This document shows positions 38,622 to 48,944 of a stretch of DNA of 64,000 nt, in pieces. Under the pieces are notes generated by a model. It was given only the letters and a program-made list of their open reading frames with translations. It had not been told where the DNA came from and searched no databases. The DNA lies in contig NZ_BCTT01000011.1 of the NCBI RefSeq assembly GCF_001590905.1, forward strand, positions 372,001 through 436,000, in the 5' to 3' direction. A program made the translations under genes and the position numbers. Source of the stretch: Serratia grimesii NBRC 13537 (GTDB lineage Bacteria > Pseudomonadota > Gammaproteobacteria > Enterobacterales > Enterobacteriaceae). Each line of letters starts with the position of its first letter. Position 1 is the stretch's first letter.

Positions 38622-40823
38622 ATGCCGTCCAAGCGTCTTCCATTTCCCATGGCCAAGCAGGGCCGAATTCACGCCAGTGGGTTAGCGATCACTATCGCTG
38701 CTGCACTTGGCACGCTGGCGATGCCGGCATTTTCCGCTGACACCAAATCGACCGCCAAGGAAGACACGATTACCGTGGTAGGCAGCGGTCAGTCTCAGCA
38801 AGAAAGCGCCTGGGGGCCAGTCGGCACCTATGTGGCCAAGCGCAGCGCCACCGGTACTAAAACGGATACGCCGCTGATTAAAACGCCGCAGTCGGTCTCT
38901 GTCGTCACGCGTGAAGAGATGGATATGCGCCAATCGGAAACGGTGAAAAGTGCGTTGGCTTATACGCCAGGTGTGATGGTGGGCAACCGTGGTGCCTCTA
39001 CCGCCTACGACGCTGTGAACATTCGTGGTTTTAGTTCAGTGGGTACCAATATGTACCTGGACGGCCTGAAACTGCAGGATGATAACTATTCCATTTACCA
39101 AATTGACCCTTACTTCCTGGAGCGCGCTGAAGTGCTGCGCGGTCCTTCCTCGGTACTTTATGGTAAGAGCAGTCCGGGTGGTGTCGTCGCTCTGGTCAGC
39201 AAACGCCCAACGACTGAAACCCTTCGTGAAGTTCAGTTCAAAATGGGTACCGACAATCTGTTCCAGACCGGCTTCGACTTTGGCGGTGCAGTAGATGATG
39301 ACGGTGTTTACTCTTACCGCTTGACCGGCTTGGCGCGTGATGAAGATCAGCAGCAAGTGGGTGAAAAGAGCAAGCGCTATGCTATCGCGCCTTCTTTCAG
39401 TTGGCGGCCGGATGATCGTACCTCGTTGACTTTCCTCAGCAGTTTCCAGGATGACCCAAGCGTGGGCTTCTATGGCTGGTTGCCGAAAGAGGGCACGGTG
39501 CAAAATGGCATCAATGGTAAATTACCAACCAGTTTCAACGACGGTGAGCCGGGTTACAACAACATCTCGCGTAAGCAGCAGATGGTCGGGTACGCCTTTG
39601 AGCATGGGTTTGATGACGTATGGACGGTGCGCCAAAACCTGCGTTATTCCAAGATGGACGTTGATTACCGCTCCATCTATGGTCAGGGTATCAGCGCGAC
39701 TAACCCTGCTGAATTGACACGTGGCGTGATGAACTCAAAAGAGCACATGTCCAGCTTTACTGTAGATACGCAGGCGCAGGCCAAGTTTGCGACGGGGCAA
39801 GTTGATCACATGTTGTTGATGGGCGTGGACTACATGCGCATGCGCAATGACGTCGTCTATCAGTACGGCACTGCTTCTCCTCTGAATGTTATAGCCCCAC
39901 AGTATGGTAACCAAAGTTACACCATTACTGGTGGTGCAAGTCAGGTCAATCGTCAGGAGCAAACTGGGCTTTACGTACAGGATCAGGCTGAATGGAACCA
40001 GTGGGTGCTGACCATGGGGGGGCGCTATGATTGGAGTGATACGAACAGCACCAACCGTTTGAACCAGAATTCGGTATCAAAGCAGAAGGACAACGAATTC
40101 AGCGGCCGCGCTGGTCTGAATTATGTATTTGAAAACGGTGTGGCACCTTATATCAGTTACAGTGAATCCTTTGAGCCAACTTCAGGCACGGACTTCAGTG
40201 GTAACACCTTCGCCGCCTCCAAGGGCAAACAGTATGAAGCTGGTGTGAAGTTTGCGCCGAAAGATCGTCCTATTACTGCCAGCATGGCGATCTATCAGCT
40301 GACTAAAACCAACAACAAGGTGGCTGACCCTAATCCAGATCATCCATTCGCCAGCGTGCAAGGCGGTGAGATTCGCTCTCGTGGTGTCGAGCTGGAAGCC
40401 AAAGCTGCGTTGACAGCCAATGTTAACCTGCTGGGTTCTTATACCTATACGGATGCCGAATATTCCAAGGACACCACGCTTCAGGGCAACACCCCGGCCG
40501 CGATTCCAAAACACATGGCCTCACTGTGGGCGGATTACACCTTCCATGAAACCGCACTTAGCGGTTTGACGCTGGGATCGGGTGTTCGCTATGTCGGTTC
40601 CAGCTATGGGGATGAGGCCAATACCTTTAAAGTGAAGGACTACACGGTGGTTGATGCCGCGATAAAATACGATCTGGCGCGTTTCAATCTGCCTGGCTCC
40701 TCGATTGGCATCAACGTGAACAACCTGTTTGATAAAGAATACGTCTCTAGCTGCTTCGCGACTTATGGTTGCTATTGGGGCGCTGAACGCCAGGTGGTCG
40801 CCACCGCAACCTTCCGCTTCTAA
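38622..40823 (+). CDS. fhuA: Ferrichrome outer-membrane receptor FhuA
   Basis: TonB-dependent receptor for ferrichrome (and in E. coli for phages T1, T5, phi80 and colicin M). 733 aa. The signal peptide ends near MPAFSA; the TonB box EDTITVVG follows at about residues 48-54. The plug domain includes KTPQSVSVVTREEMD and YGKSSPGGVVALVSKRPTTE; the 22-strand barrel ends WGAERQVVATATFRF with terminal Phe. It is shorter than E. coli FhuA (747), mostly in surface loops, where phage and colicin contacts differ. First gene of fhuACDB, behind a Fur box. Confidence 0.95.
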   Translation: MPSKRLPFPMAKQGRIHASGLAITIAAALGTLAMPAFSADTKSTAKEDTITVVGSGQSQQESAWGPVGTYVAKRSATGTKTDTPLIKTPQSVSVVTREEMDMRQSETVKSALAYTPGVMVGNRGASTAYDAVNIRGFSSVGTNMYLDGLKLQDDNYSIYQIDPYFLERAEVLRGPSSVLYGKSSPGGVVALVSKRPTTETLREVQFKMGTDNLFQTGFDFGGAVDDDGVYSYRLTGLARDEDQQQVGEKSKRYAIAPSFSWRPDDRTSLTFLSSFQDDPSVGFYGWLPKEGTVQNGINGKLPTSFNDGEPGYNNISRKQQMVGYAFEHGFDDVWTVRQNLRYSKMDVDYRSIYGQGISATNPAELTRGVMNSKEHMSSFTVDTQAQAKFATGQVDHMLLMGVDYMRMRNDVVYQYGTASPLNVIAPQYGNQSYTITGGASQVNRQEQTGLYVQDQAEWNQWVLTMGGRYDWSDTNSTNRLNQNSVSKQKDNEFSGRAGLNYVFENGVAPYISYSESFEPTSGTDFSGNTFAASKGKQYEAGVKFAPKDRPITASMAIYQLTKTNNKVADPNPDHPFASVQGGEIRSRGVELEAKAALTANVNLLGSYTYTDAEYSKDTTLQGNTPAAIPKHMASLWADYTFHETALSGLTLGSGVRYVGSSYGDEANTFKVKDYTVVDAAIKYDLARFNLPGSSIGINVNNLFDKEYVSSCFATYGCYWGAERQVVATATFRF

Positions 40824-40870
40824 CCGGATAACCGGGGCGGCGTTATGTCGCCCCGGACAGAGTAGGACCT

Positions 40871-41668
40871 ATGCAGGATAAACACCCCAATCACGATGCC
40901 ACTTTTACGTTAGATAGCGCCAGCTTTGCCGTTCCCGGTCGTGTGCTATTGCAGCCATTATCGCTGACCTTTCCCGTGGGGAAAGTGTGTGGGCTGATCG
41001 GTCACAATGGTTCAGGCAAATCTACGCTGTTAAAAATCTTGGGTCGCCACCAGAACCCGTCCACCGGCAGCGCATTGCTCAACCAACAGCCATTGAGCCA
41101 ATGGGACAGCAAAGCCTTTGCGCGTCAGGTTGCTTACTTACCCCAACAATTGCCTGCCGCAGAAGGCATGACGGTGCGTGAACTGGTGGCCATTGGCCGC
41201 TATCCGTGGCACGGCGCACTGGGGCGCTTTGGCGTTAACGATCGCCAACAGGTGGAAGAGGCGATTGCGCTGGTGGGCTTGAAACCCTTTGCCAATCGAC
41301 TGGTAGATAGTCTGTCCGGCGGCGAACGCCAGCGAGCGTGGCTGGCGATGATGGTGGCGCAAGACAGTCGTTGTCTGTTACTGGATGAGCCGACCTCGGC
41401 GCTGGATATTGCGCATCAGGTTGAGGTGCTCGCGCTGATTCAACGATTAAGCCGCCAGCGTGGTCTGACGGTGATTGCGGTGTTGCACGATATCAATATG
41501 GCTGCACGCTATTGCGACCATCTGGTGGCGTTGCGCGGCGGTGAGATGATTGCACAAGGTACCCCATTAGATCTGATGCAGGGTGACGTGCTGGAACAAA
41601 TTTACGGTATTCCTATGGGGACGCTGCCACATCCAAGCGGCGGTGCGCCGGTGAGTTTTGTCTACTGA
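40871..41668 (+). CDS. fhuC: Hydroxamate siderophore ABC transporter ATPase FhuC
   Basis: ATP-binding subunit for ferrichrome-type siderophore import. 265 aa as in E. coli. Walker A GHNGSGKST, signature LSGGERQRAWLAM, Walker B LLLDEPTSALD, switch histidine in VLHDINMAARY. AGGA precedes the ATG. Starts 47 bp after fhuA; its stop overlaps the fhuD start by one base (TGATG). Confidence 0.97.
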   Translation: MQDKHPNHDATFTLDSASFAVPGRVLLQPLSLTFPVGKVCGLIGHNGSGKSTLLKILGRHQNPSTGSALLNQQPLSQWDSKAFARQVAYLPQQLPAAEGMTVRELVAIGRYPWHGALGRFGVNDRQQVEEAIALVGLKPFANRLVDSLSGGERQRAWLAMMVAQDSRCLLLDEPTSALDIAHQVEVLALIQRLSRQRGLTVIAVLHDINMAARYCDHLVALRGGEMIAQGTPLDLMQGDVLEQIYGIPMGTLPHPSGGAPVSFVY

Positions 41669-42576
41669 TGTCTGATTCCTCTGAGTTTCATCATGATGCC
41701 GTACGCCGTCGCCTGCTGACGGCGATGGCGCTGTCTCCATTGCTATTTTCCCTGCCGGGACATGCTACTGAAACGTCGCCCGATTTGACGCGCATTGTCG
41801 CGCTGGAATGGCTGCCTATTGAGCTGTTATTGGCACTCGGGATTACGCCACTGGCAGTAGCTGATATCCATAACTACAACCTGTGGGTGGAAGAGCCAAA
41901 GCTACCAGCATCGGTTATTGACGTGGGCCAGCGTACCGAACCCAACCTCGAATTGTTGCAGCAGCTTCACCCTTCCTTGATGCTGCTGTCGAAGGGCTAT
42001 GGGCCAACGCCACAAAAGCTGGAGCCAATCGCACCGTCCATGAGCTTTAGCTTCAACGACGGCAGCGGCAAGCCGCTGACGGTCGCGAGGGAATCGCTAC
42101 AGGCATTAGCACAGCGGCTGGGGATAGAGACGCGTGCGGTGCAACATTTGGCGCAGTTTGATCGTTTCATTCAGGACGCACGTCAGCGCCTGCATTCGTA
42201 TACTCAGCAGCCACTACTGATGTTTTCACTGATGGACACTCGCCATGCCCTGGTTATTGGTCAGAAGAGTCTGTTCCAGGAAGTTATGGATCAGCTTGGG
42301 ATAAAAAATGCCTGGGAAGGGGAAACCAACTTCTGGGGCACGGCAGTGGTGGGAATTGAACGTCTGGCGACGGTGAAAAGCGCACGGGCGATTTACCTCG
42401 ATCACGGTAATCAGGCGATGATGGATAAAGTGAGTTCGACTCCGTTGTGGCAAGCATTACCCTTCGTTAGACAGAATCAATTACGTCAGGTACCGGCAGT
42501 GTGGTTCTACGGTGCGACGTTATCGGCGATGCGCTTTTGTCATTTGCTGGAACACGCGCAGGAGAGCTATTCATGA
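41668..42576 (+). CDS. fhuD: Ferrichrome periplasmic binding protein FhuD
   Basis: Delivers ferric hydroxamates to FhuB. 302 aa. A twin-arginine style signal (VRRRLLTAMALSPLLFSLPGHA) begins the protein, as in E. coli FhuD. Class III binding-protein fold: RIVALEWLPIELLLALGI and the central long helix region around RTEPNLELLQQLHPSL. The C-terminus with PAVWFYGATLSAMRF is strongly conserved. Stop overlaps the fhuB start (ATGA). Confidence 0.96.
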   Translation: MSDSSEFHHDAVRRRLLTAMALSPLLFSLPGHATETSPDLTRIVALEWLPIELLLALGITPLAVADIHNYNLWVEEPKLPASVIDVGQRTEPNLELLQQLHPSLMLLSKGYGPTPQKLEPIAPSMSFSFNDGSGKPLTVARESLQALAQRLGIETRAVQHLAQFDRFIQDARQRLHSYTQQPLLMFSLMDTRHALVIGQKSLFQEVMDQLGIKNAWEGETNFWGTAVVGIERLATVKSARAIYLDHGNQAMMDKVSSTPLWQALPFVRQNQLRQVPAVWFYGATLSAMRFCHLLEHAQESYS

Positions 42577-44561
42577 ACGCACGTATCCGTGCATTGCCGG
42601 TGACGTTGGTTCTGGTGCTGCTGGCAAGCGCCAGCGGTTTAACGCTTTATAACTTGCTACAACAGCTGCCATGGGCACAGTGGGGACAGGCGCTGAATGC
42701 ACCGGACATCGACGATGTGCACCAAATGTTGTTTCACTATAGCCTGTTACCGCGGCTGTCGGTGTCCTTGCTGGCCGGGGCCGGATTAGGGTTGGTCGGT
42801 GTACTGTTCCAACAGGTATTACGTAATCCGTTGGCAGAACCCGCGACGCTCGGCGTTTCCGCTGGGGCGCAGCTTGGGCTGACGGTTGCGACACTGTGGA
42901 TGTTGCCGGGTGGTGAACTGACACGCCAGTTGGCGGCGATGGTGGGAGCTGTGGTGGTCGGCGGATTAGTGTTTGGCGTGGCGTGGGGCAAACGCATGTC
43001 GCCGGTGACGCTGATCCTCGCTGGGCTGGTGTTGGGGTTGTACTGCGGTGCGGTTAACAGCCTGCTGGCGCTGTTCAATTACGATCAACTGCAGGGCGTC
43101 TTTTTGTGGAGCACCGGTGCACTGAACCAGCAAGACTGGAGCACTGTGCAGTTTATCCTGCCGCGTTTGCTGGTGGCCGGGTTGTTGGCGGTCTTGTTAC
43201 TGCGACCACTAACGCTGTTGGGATTGGACGACGGTGTGGCACGCAATCTGGGGCTGGGGTTGTCGATGGCGCGTTTTTGCGCGCTGGCTGTGGCGATCAT
43301 CTTCAGCGCCATGTTGGTTAATGCCGCGGGCGTGATCGGTTTTATCGGTTTGTTTGCCCCTTTGATGGCAAAAATGCTGGGGGCACGTCGGTTGGCACAT
43401 CGCATGATGTTGGCCCCTCTGCTGGGGGCGTTGTTGCTGTGGTTAACTGATCAGGTGATGATCTGGCTGACGCAGGTATGGCGTGAGGTTCCTACCGGGG
43501 CCGCGACCGCGCTGTTTGGTGCGCCGCTGTTGTTGTGGTTGCTACCGCGGTTGCGCAGCGCTTCTACGCCACCGCCAATGAATCTGGGTGATAAAGTGCC
43601 AGCAGAACGTGGTCATCTGTTGGCATGGGTCGCGCTGGCGGGCGCGGTGTTATTCGCCGGTCTGACTGTGGCATTGATGTTTGGGCAAAATGCTGCCGGT
43701 TGGCACTGGAGCCAGGGTGCTGAGCTGGAGTCACTGATGCCGTGGCGCTGGCCACGTGTCTTATCGGCACTGGCGGCGGGTATGATGCTGGCGGTTGCTG
43801 GGACATTAATCCAGAAGTTGACGGGTAACCCGATGGCCAGCCCGGAAGTGTTGGGTATCAGCTCGGGTGCTGCGTTCGGCGTAGTGATGATGTTGTTGGT
43901 TGTACCGGGGGATGCCTTTGTTTGGTTGCTGCCTGCTGGGAGCCTGGGAGCTGCCGGTACTTTACTGGTGATCATGATTGCCGCAGGGCGGGGTGGTTTC
44001 TCCACCGAACGCATGCTCTTGGCCGGTATTGCACTCAGCACGGCGTTTACCACCACCATTTTCCTGCTGTTGGCCAGCGGTGATCCCCGTACCGGTGGGC
44101 TGCTGACCTGGATTTCTGGTTCTACCTATTCGGTGACACCGGAGCAGGCAGTGCGAACGGCGATTATTGCGGCGATGCTGATTGTGTTGGCCCCCCTGTG
44201 CCGTCGTTGGCTCAGTATTCTGCCGCTTGGCAGCGCTACTGCCCGCTCCGTGGGGATCGCGTTGACGCCAGTGCGGTTGACCATTCTCCTGCTGGCCGCC
44301 ACGCTGACCGCAATGGCGACGTTGACCGTAGGGCCACTGAGTTTTATTGGCCTGATGGCACCACACATGGCGCGTATGTTGGGCTTCCGTCGTGCGTTAC
44401 CGCAAATGGTGATTTCCGCGTTGTTAGGGGGCTTGCTGATGGTGTTTGCCGATTGGTGTGGGCGGATGGTGATGTTCCCTTACCAAATCCCTGCGGGGCT
44501 GCTGGCGACCTTTATCGGTGCGCCGTATTTCGTTTATCTGTTGCGTAAACAAACGTCGTAA
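42573..44561 (+). CDS. fhuB: Ferrichrome ABC transporter permease FhuB
   Basis: Inner-membrane permease made of two fused BtuC/FecCD-like halves, about 20 membrane segments in total. 662 aa (E. coli 660). Each half contains a coupling-helix motif: GVSAGAQLGL with IGFIGLFAPLMAKMLG in half one, and GISSGAAFGVVMM with PLSFIGLMAPHMARMLG in half two. ATG 42573 lies in the fhuD overlap with GGAG upstream; the longer frame to 42501 is inside fhuD. Last gene of the operon. Confidence 0.97.
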   Translation: MNARIRALPVTLVLVLLASASGLTLYNLLQQLPWAQWGQALNAPDIDDVHQMLFHYSLLPRLSVSLLAGAGLGLVGVLFQQVLRNPLAEPATLGVSAGAQLGLTVATLWMLPGGELTRQLAAMVGAVVVGGLVFGVAWGKRMSPVTLILAGLVLGLYCGAVNSLLALFNYDQLQGVFLWSTGALNQQDWSTVQFILPRLLVAGLLAVLLLRPLTLLGLDDGVARNLGLGLSMARFCALAVAIIFSAMLVNAAGVIGFIGLFAPLMAKMLGARRLAHRMMLAPLLGALLLWLTDQVMIWLTQVWREVPTGAATALFGAPLLLWLLPRLRSASTPPPMNLGDKVPAERGHLLAWVALAGAVLFAGLTVALMFGQNAAGWHWSQGAELESLMPWRWPRVLSALAAGMMLAVAGTLIQKLTGNPMASPEVLGISSGAAFGVVMMLLVVPGDAFVWLLPAGSLGAAGTLLVIMIAAGRGGFSTERMLLAGIALSTAFTTTIFLLLASGDPRTGGLLTWISGSTYSVTPEQAVRTAIIAAMLIVLAPLCRRWLSILPLGSATARSVGIALTPVRLTILLLAATLTAMATLTVGPLSFIGLMAPHMARMLGFRRALPQMVISALLGGLLMVFADWCGRMVMFPYQIPAGLLATFIGAPYFVYLLRKQTS

Positions 44562-44583
44562 CCGACGCTGTAACGCCCTGGTG

Positions 44584-44799
44584 ATGACATACCCGAAAAG
44601 TATTAAAGACAGTCTGACCGACATGGAAAAATCAGAGCTGAAGAAAGGGGCTAACGTTCCGGCCAATGCCACTCGTTATGACATCGCAGATGTGAAGGCG
44701 ATCAGGGCGTAGCTGAATATTTCTCAGAGCGAAATGGCAAAGGTGTTGGCGGTGATCCAGGTTAACCCCGCATGCTTCAGGGAACTTGCAGCACATTAG
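44584..44799 (+). pseudogene. Decayed XRE/HigA-type antitoxin-like HTH gene
   Basis: The frame reads MTYPKSIKDSLTDMEKSEL ... YDIADVKAIRA, then an in-frame TAG (44710-44712), then LNISQSEMAKVLAVIQVNPACFRELAAH and a stop. The segment around the TAG is a helix-turn-helix start typical of HigA/NadS-like antitoxins (R-x-x-L-N-I-S-Q-S-E-M-A-K-V-L). The rest of the helix-turn-helix and the usual W-E-x-G-R-x-x-P-x-G stretch are missing, replaced directly by the C-terminal I-x-V-N-P. So both a nonsense codon and an internal deletion are visible. No toxin gene remains. It sits exactly where E. coli-like order ends. Confidence 0.65.
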
Positions 44800-44860
44800 A
44801 CCTCTGTGCGGATTTCTTACCTGCTGCATGCGATGCGTCCAGCGTCCCTCCACCAGAAAC

Positions 44861-44889
44861 AAAAACGGCGAGCCTAGGCTCGCCGTTTT
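44861..44889 (-). terminator. Rho-independent terminator of metK
   Basis: AAAACGGCGAGCC and GGCTCGCCGTTTT form a stem with A-run and T-run on either side, usable in both directions; it lies 19 bp after the metK stop on the minus strand. Confidence 0.88.
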
Positions 44890-44907
44890 CACATAGAATG
44901 CGCGGGC

Positions 44908-46062
44908 TTATTTCAGGCCAGCAGCATCACGCAGCAGATCTGCTTTGTCAGTCGCTTCCCAAGGGAAGTGCTCACGACCGAAGTGGCCGTAGGCAGCAGT
45001 TTCGCGGTAGATTGGTTGCAGCAGATCCATCATCTGGATCAGGCCGTATGGACGCAGATCGAAGAACTCGCGTACCAGCAGGGTCAGCTGTTCGGTAGGG
45101 ACTTTCTCGGTACCGAAGGTTTCCACCATAATTGAGGTTGGTTCTGCCACGCCAATCGCGTAGGACACCTGGATCTCACAACGGTCAGCCAGGCCGGCAG
45201 CAACGATGTTTTTTGCTACGTAACGTGCTGCGTATGCTGCTGAACGGTCAACCTTAGATGGATCCTTACCAGAGAACGCGCCGCCACCGTGACGCGCCAT
45301 GCCGCCGTAGGTATCAACGATGATTTTACGTCCGGTCAGACCGCAGTCACCCATTGGCCCGCCGATAACGAAACGGCCGGTTGGGTTGATGTGGTATTTG
45401 GTGCTGGCGCTCAGCCATTCTGTAGGCAGAACTGGCTTGATGATCTCTTCCATTACCGCTTCTTGCAGATCTTTCAGAGAAATATCTTCGGAATGCTGGG
45501 TGGACAGCACTACTGCGTCGATGCCGACGATTTTGCCGTCGTCATACTGGAAGGTTACCTGGCTTTTTGCATCTGGACGCAACCATGGCAGTGTGCCGTT
45601 TTTACGCACTTCGGCCTGACGCTGTACCAGACGGTGCGCGTAGGTTACTGGTGCAGGCATCAGCACGTCGGTTTCATTGGTGGCATAGCCAAACATCAGA
45701 CCCTGGTCGCCAGCACCTTGTTCCAGCGGATCGGTACGGTCAACGCCCTGATTGATATCTGGGGATTGCTTGCCGATAGCGCTCAGTACGGCACAAGAGT
45801 TGGCGTCAAAACCCATATCCGAGTGCACATAACCGATTTCGCGTACGGTTTTACGGGTGATTTCTTCGATATCGACCCAAGCGCTGGTGGTGATTTCACC
45901 GCCAACCAGTACCATGCCGGTTTTCACGTAAGTTTCGCAGGCGACGCGTGCTTTAGGGTCTTGTTCCAGGATGGCGTCGAGAACGGCATCGGAGATCTGG
46001 TCAGCGATTTTGTCAGGATGCCCTTCGGAGACGGATTCGGACGTGAATAGGTGTTTAGCCAT
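44908..46062 (-). CDS. metK: S-adenosylmethionine synthase MetK
   Basis: Makes S-adenosylmethionine from methionine and ATP. 384 aa, the E. coli length. Motifs: [30 protein letters not shown] and the P-loop-like [19 protein letters not shown]. Its promoter overlaps tandem MetJ boxes (46208-46239). Its product feeds speD in this same window, although the two are not linked in transcription. Confidence 0.98.
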   Translation of the reverse strand: MAKHLFTSESVSEGHPDKIADQISDAVLDAILEQDPKARVACETYVKTGMVLVGGEITTSAWVDIEEITRKTVREIGYVHSDMGFDANSCAVLSAIGKQSPDINQGVDRTDPLEQGAGDQGLMFGYATNETDVLMPAPVTYAHRLVQRQAEVRKNGTLPWLRPDAKSQVTFQYDDGKIVGIDAVVLSTQHSEDISLKDLQEAVMEEIIKPVLPTEWLSASTKYHINPTGRFVIGGPMGDCGLTGRKIIVDTYGGMARHGGGAFSGKDPSKVDRSAAYAARYVAKNIVAAGLADRCEIQVSYAIGVAEPTSIMVETFGTEKVPTEQLTLLVREFFDLRPYGLIQMMDLLQPIYRETAAYGHFGREHFPWEATDKADLLRDAAGLK

Positions 46063-46207
46063 TGTATTCTTTACCTTGCATAAGACGGGTTAGAAATTAC
46101 TGCACAGCGCTGGAGATCCGGCATCAAAGCGAAGGGTCTTCCGCTGATGGCGCGAGATACATCCTGCAACGCCCCTCAGGCAAAGCCGTTAAGCAGTTTC
46201 TTCGTTA

Positions 46208-46239
46208 ATCAGTATAGATGGATTAACATCTGGACGTCT
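46208..46239 (-). promoter_or_regulatory. MetJ operator over the metK promoter
   Basis: Four consecutive 8-bp met boxes on the plus strand: ATCAGTAT (4/8), AGATGGAT (5/8), TAACATCT (5/8), GGACGTCT (7/8) against AGACGTCT. They cover the predicted minus-strand promoter TAGACG-N18-TATACT, whose -10 is at 46211-46216. Predicts repression by MetJ with S-adenosylmethionine. Confidence 0.8.
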
Positions 46240-46353
46240 ATTTTAGGTCAGGCCTTGACCGGATTGCCAGTATTTTTTTGCCAATTCGCTCTTTTGCGCA
46301 AAGCTACTGACGCCATTTTCATCGCTTGAAACAGTTTTCGACAAATTTTCATT

Positions 46354-46382
46354 TTGCATTTTCCCCGTGTTATCGGTATAAA
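46354..46382 (+). promoter_or_regulatory. Predicted sigma70 promoter of yqgB-speA
   Basis: -35 TTGCAT, 17-bp spacer, -10 TATAAA, start near 46389. This is the best promoter-like sequence upstream of speA and implies a leader of more than 400 nt before yqgB, similar to the long speA leader known in E. coli. Confidence 0.6.
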
Positions 46383-46821
46383 CTGCGCGCGCGGCTCATT
46401 TGATGCACAGCGTGGGGCAAGAAGTTGTAAATTTCTGTGGCGCTCCCGTTAGTGGCCGGATGGTCAGTCGCAGACGTCGATTTGTGGCGTCGCCGCTTCA
46501 TAGAACGGTCACGTTCTTACACTATTAATAGAGGCTCGGTCGTTCATTGTGGACGACGTGCGTGGAGGTGGTTGGATTAATGATCCGTTGTCTACCGGTT
46601 GTTGGTTCTCAACAGCAGTGCCGTTCTGGCGCACATTCTTCTGCTATTTCCCGTCTAGTCTCTACACCACCTTCCAGGTGTGATAAACACTTGGGCGCTA
46701 CTCAGGATTCTCGGGCCGGTTAACGGTCGTCTGAAGAACTGAACAAGGGTAGCCTGCAGCCTTCCTGTGGGATGTTTCTTGACCCGATTCACGAGGTTTG
46801 AACAGGGTGTCTTACAATTAT

Positions 46822-46965
46822 ATGAGTAATAAACCGATCGCTGACCGCGAACGGCAGTTTTATTCGCTGCCGCAAGTGCGGTTTGTTGGGTTGTTCTCGC
46901 GGGTTGTAGCTGCGATAGTGGCTGACTGTATCGTCAGTACGGGATGTGAGGCGAGTAATGTCTGA
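46822..46965 (+). CDS. yqgB: Small protein YqgB-like, upstream of speA
   Basis: 47 aa: starts [18 protein letters not shown], continues [18 protein letters not shown] and ends CEASNV. The layout K-P-x-A-x-x-E-R-Q then G-L-x-S-x-x-x-A-A-I-V-x-x-C matches E. coli YqgB, found in the same place before speA. It overlaps the speA start by 8 bases, so ribosomes finishing yqgB could affect speA initiation. Function is unknown; in E. coli it is linked to acid-related regulation. The upstream ribosome site is weak. Confidence 0.7.
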   Translation: MSNKPIADRERQFYSLPQVRFVGLFSRVVAAIVADCIVSTGCEASNV

Positions 46966-48934
46966 TGATCTGTTGATTCACCGTCCGTCAGCTACGGGCG
47001 AATCTATATCTTTGCGCTCCATGCAGGAGGTTGCTATGAATGACCGTGATGCCAGCAAGATGCTGCGCACTTATAACGTCGCCTACTGGGGCAACAATTA
47101 TTATGACGTCAATGAACTGGGTCACATCAGTGTGTGCCCAGATCCTGACGTCCCACAGGCGCGTGTCGATCTGGCCGATTTGGTCAAACAACGCCAAAAA
47201 GACGGTCTGCGTCTGCCGGCGCTGTTCTGCTTCCCGCAGATCCTGCAGCACCGCCTGCGTTCGATCAATGCCGCTTTCAAACGTGCGCGTGAATCGTTCG
47301 GTTATGAAGGTGGCTATTTCCTGGTTTACCCGATTAAAGTGAACCAACACCGTCGCGTGATTGAATCTTTGGTTAATTCTGGCGAACCGCTGGGGCTGGA
47401 AGCTGGCTCTAAAGCTGAGCTGATGGCCGTGCTGGCACATGCCGGTATGACCCGTTCGGTGATCGTCTGTAATGGCTATAAAGACCGTGAATATATCCGT
47501 CTGGCATTGATCGGCGAAAAACTGGGGCACAAGGTGTACCTGGTGATCGAGAAAATGTCCGAAATCAACATGGTGCTGGAAGAAGCTGAACGTCTGAATG
47601 TGGTACCACGCTTGGGCGTGCGTGCGCGTCTGGCGTCGCAAGGCTCCGGTAAATGGCAGTCGAGCGGTGGCGAAAAGTCCAAGTTCGGGCTGGCAGCCGT
47701 TCAAGTGTTGAAACTGGTGGAAACCCTGCGTGAAGCGGGCCGCCTTGATAGCCTGCAATTGCTGCACTTCCATTTGGGATCGCAGCTGGCCAATATTCGT
47801 GACATCGCCACTGGCGTACGCGAATCGGCACGTTTCTACGTCGAACTGCACAAATTGGGCGTCAACATCCAGTGCTTTGACGTGGGCGGCGGTCTGGGCG
47901 TGGATTATGAAGGTACCCGTTCACAGTCTGATTGCTCTGTGAACTATGGCCTGAACGAATACGCCAACAACGTGATCTGGGGTATCGGCGACGCCTGTAA
48001 TGAACATGGCTTGCCACATCCGACCGTGATCACCGAATCCGGCCGTGCGGTTACTGCACACCATACAGTGCTGGTATCCAACGTGATCGGCGTTGAGCGC
48101 AACGAATTCAGCGAACCCTTGCCACCGGCAGAGGACGCACCGCGCGCGCTGGAAAGCATGTGGGAAACCTGGCTGGAAATGAACGAGCCGGAGAACCGCC
48201 GCTCGCTGCGTGAATGGCTGCACGATAGCCAGATGGACCTGCATGATGTCCACACTCAGTATGCTCATGGCATGCTGGATCTGACCAAGCGTGCCTGGGC
48301 TGAGCAGTTGTACCTGAACATCTGCAACAAAATCCAGCAGCAATTGGATCCAAGCAACCGTGCACACCGTCCAATCATCGACGAACTGCAAGAGCGCATG
48401 GCAGACAAGTTCTACGTCAACTTCTCGCTGTTCCAATCAATGCCGGACGCCTGGGGTATAGACCAGCTGTTCCCGGTGTTGCCACTGGAAGGGCTGGATA
48501 AGCCACCAGAAGGCCGCGCAGTGCTGCTGGACATCACCTGTGACTCCGACGGTACTATCGATCACTACATCGACGGTGACGGCGTAGCGACCACCATGCC
48601 AATGCCGCCGTACGATCCGGAAAACCCGCCGGCGCTGGGCTTCTTTATGGTGGGAGCCTACCAGGAAATCCTGGGCAACATGCACAACCTGTTCGGTGAT
48701 ACTGCCTCGGTTGACGTGTTTGTCTTCCCTGATGGCACGGTAGAAACTGAATTGTCTGATGAAGGCGATACCGTTGCCGACATGCTGGAATATGTGCAGC
48801 TCGATCCTACCGCGCTGCTGGCTAAATTCCGCGATCAGGTAAAAGAAACCGATCTCGACAGCGAACTGCAAGCGCAGTTCCTGGAAGAATTCGAGGCCGG
48901 TTTGTACGGTTATACTTATTTAGAAGACGAGTAA
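46958..48934 (+). CDS. speA: Biosynthetic arginine decarboxylase SpeA
   Basis: PLP enzyme converting arginine to agmatine, first step of the agmatine route to putrescine. 658 aa, the E. coli length. The PLP lysine lies in [15 protein letters not shown]; other landmarks are [31 protein letters not shown] and the C-terminal [18 protein letters not shown]. Start 46958 ([14 protein letters not shown]) is chosen over the longer frame to 46946; GAGGCGAG precedes it. A terminator follows, so speB is not simply cotranscribed as in E. coli. Confidence 0.97.
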   Translation: MSDDLLIHRPSATGESISLRSMQEVAMNDRDASKMLRTYNVAYWGNNYYDVNELGHISVCPDPDVPQARVDLADLVKQRQKDGLRLPALFCFPQILQHRLRSINAAFKRARESFGYEGGYFLVYPIKVNQHRRVIESLVNSGEPLGLEAGSKAELMAVLAHAGMTRSVIVCNGYKDREYIRLALIGEKLGHKVYLVIEKMSEINMVLEEAERLNVVPRLGVRARLASQGSGKWQSSGGEKSKFGLAAVQVLKLVETLREAGRLDSLQLLHFHLGSQLANIRDIATGVRESARFYVELHKLGVNIQCFDVGGGLGVDYEGTRSQSDCSVNYGLNEYANNVIWGIGDACNEHGLPHPTVITESGRAVTAHHTVLVSNVIGVERNEFSEPLPPAEDAPRALESMWETWLEMNEPENRRSLREWLHDSQMDLHDVHTQYAHGMLDLTKRAWAEQLYLNICNKIQQQLDPSNRAHRPIIDELQERMADKFYVNFSLFQSMPDAWGIDQLFPVLPLEGLDKPPEGRAVLLDITCDSDGTIDHYIDGDGVATTMPMPPYDPENPPALGFFMVGAYQEILGNMHNLFGDTASVDVFVFPDGTVETELSDEGDTVADMLEYVQLDPTALLAKFRDQVKETDLDSELQAQFLEEFEAGLYGYTYLEDE

Positions 48935-48944
48935 GTAACGCTGA

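Larger units (their letters stand above)
44562..44907. other. Junction region between fhuB and metK
   Basis: 346 bp between convergent fhuB and metK. Apart from the decayed HTH gene and the metK terminator I see no other feature. In E. coli fhuB is followed by hemL (minus strand), and metK is in another chromosome region, so this is a rearrangement point relative to E. coli. Confidence 0.7.
46063..46821. other. Divergent metK-yqgB/speA control region
   Basis: 759 bp with no clear gene. It holds the metK promoter and MetJ operator, a promoter for speA at 46354, and a transcribed leader of about 430 nt before yqgB. A small hairpin ACACC/GGTGT lies at 46666-46683. Nothing else is recognised in the leader. 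Confidence 0.6.

Noticed and set aside
45289-46050. 253-codon plus-strand frame opposite metK
   Set aside because: Shadow of metK, which is full length and conserved.
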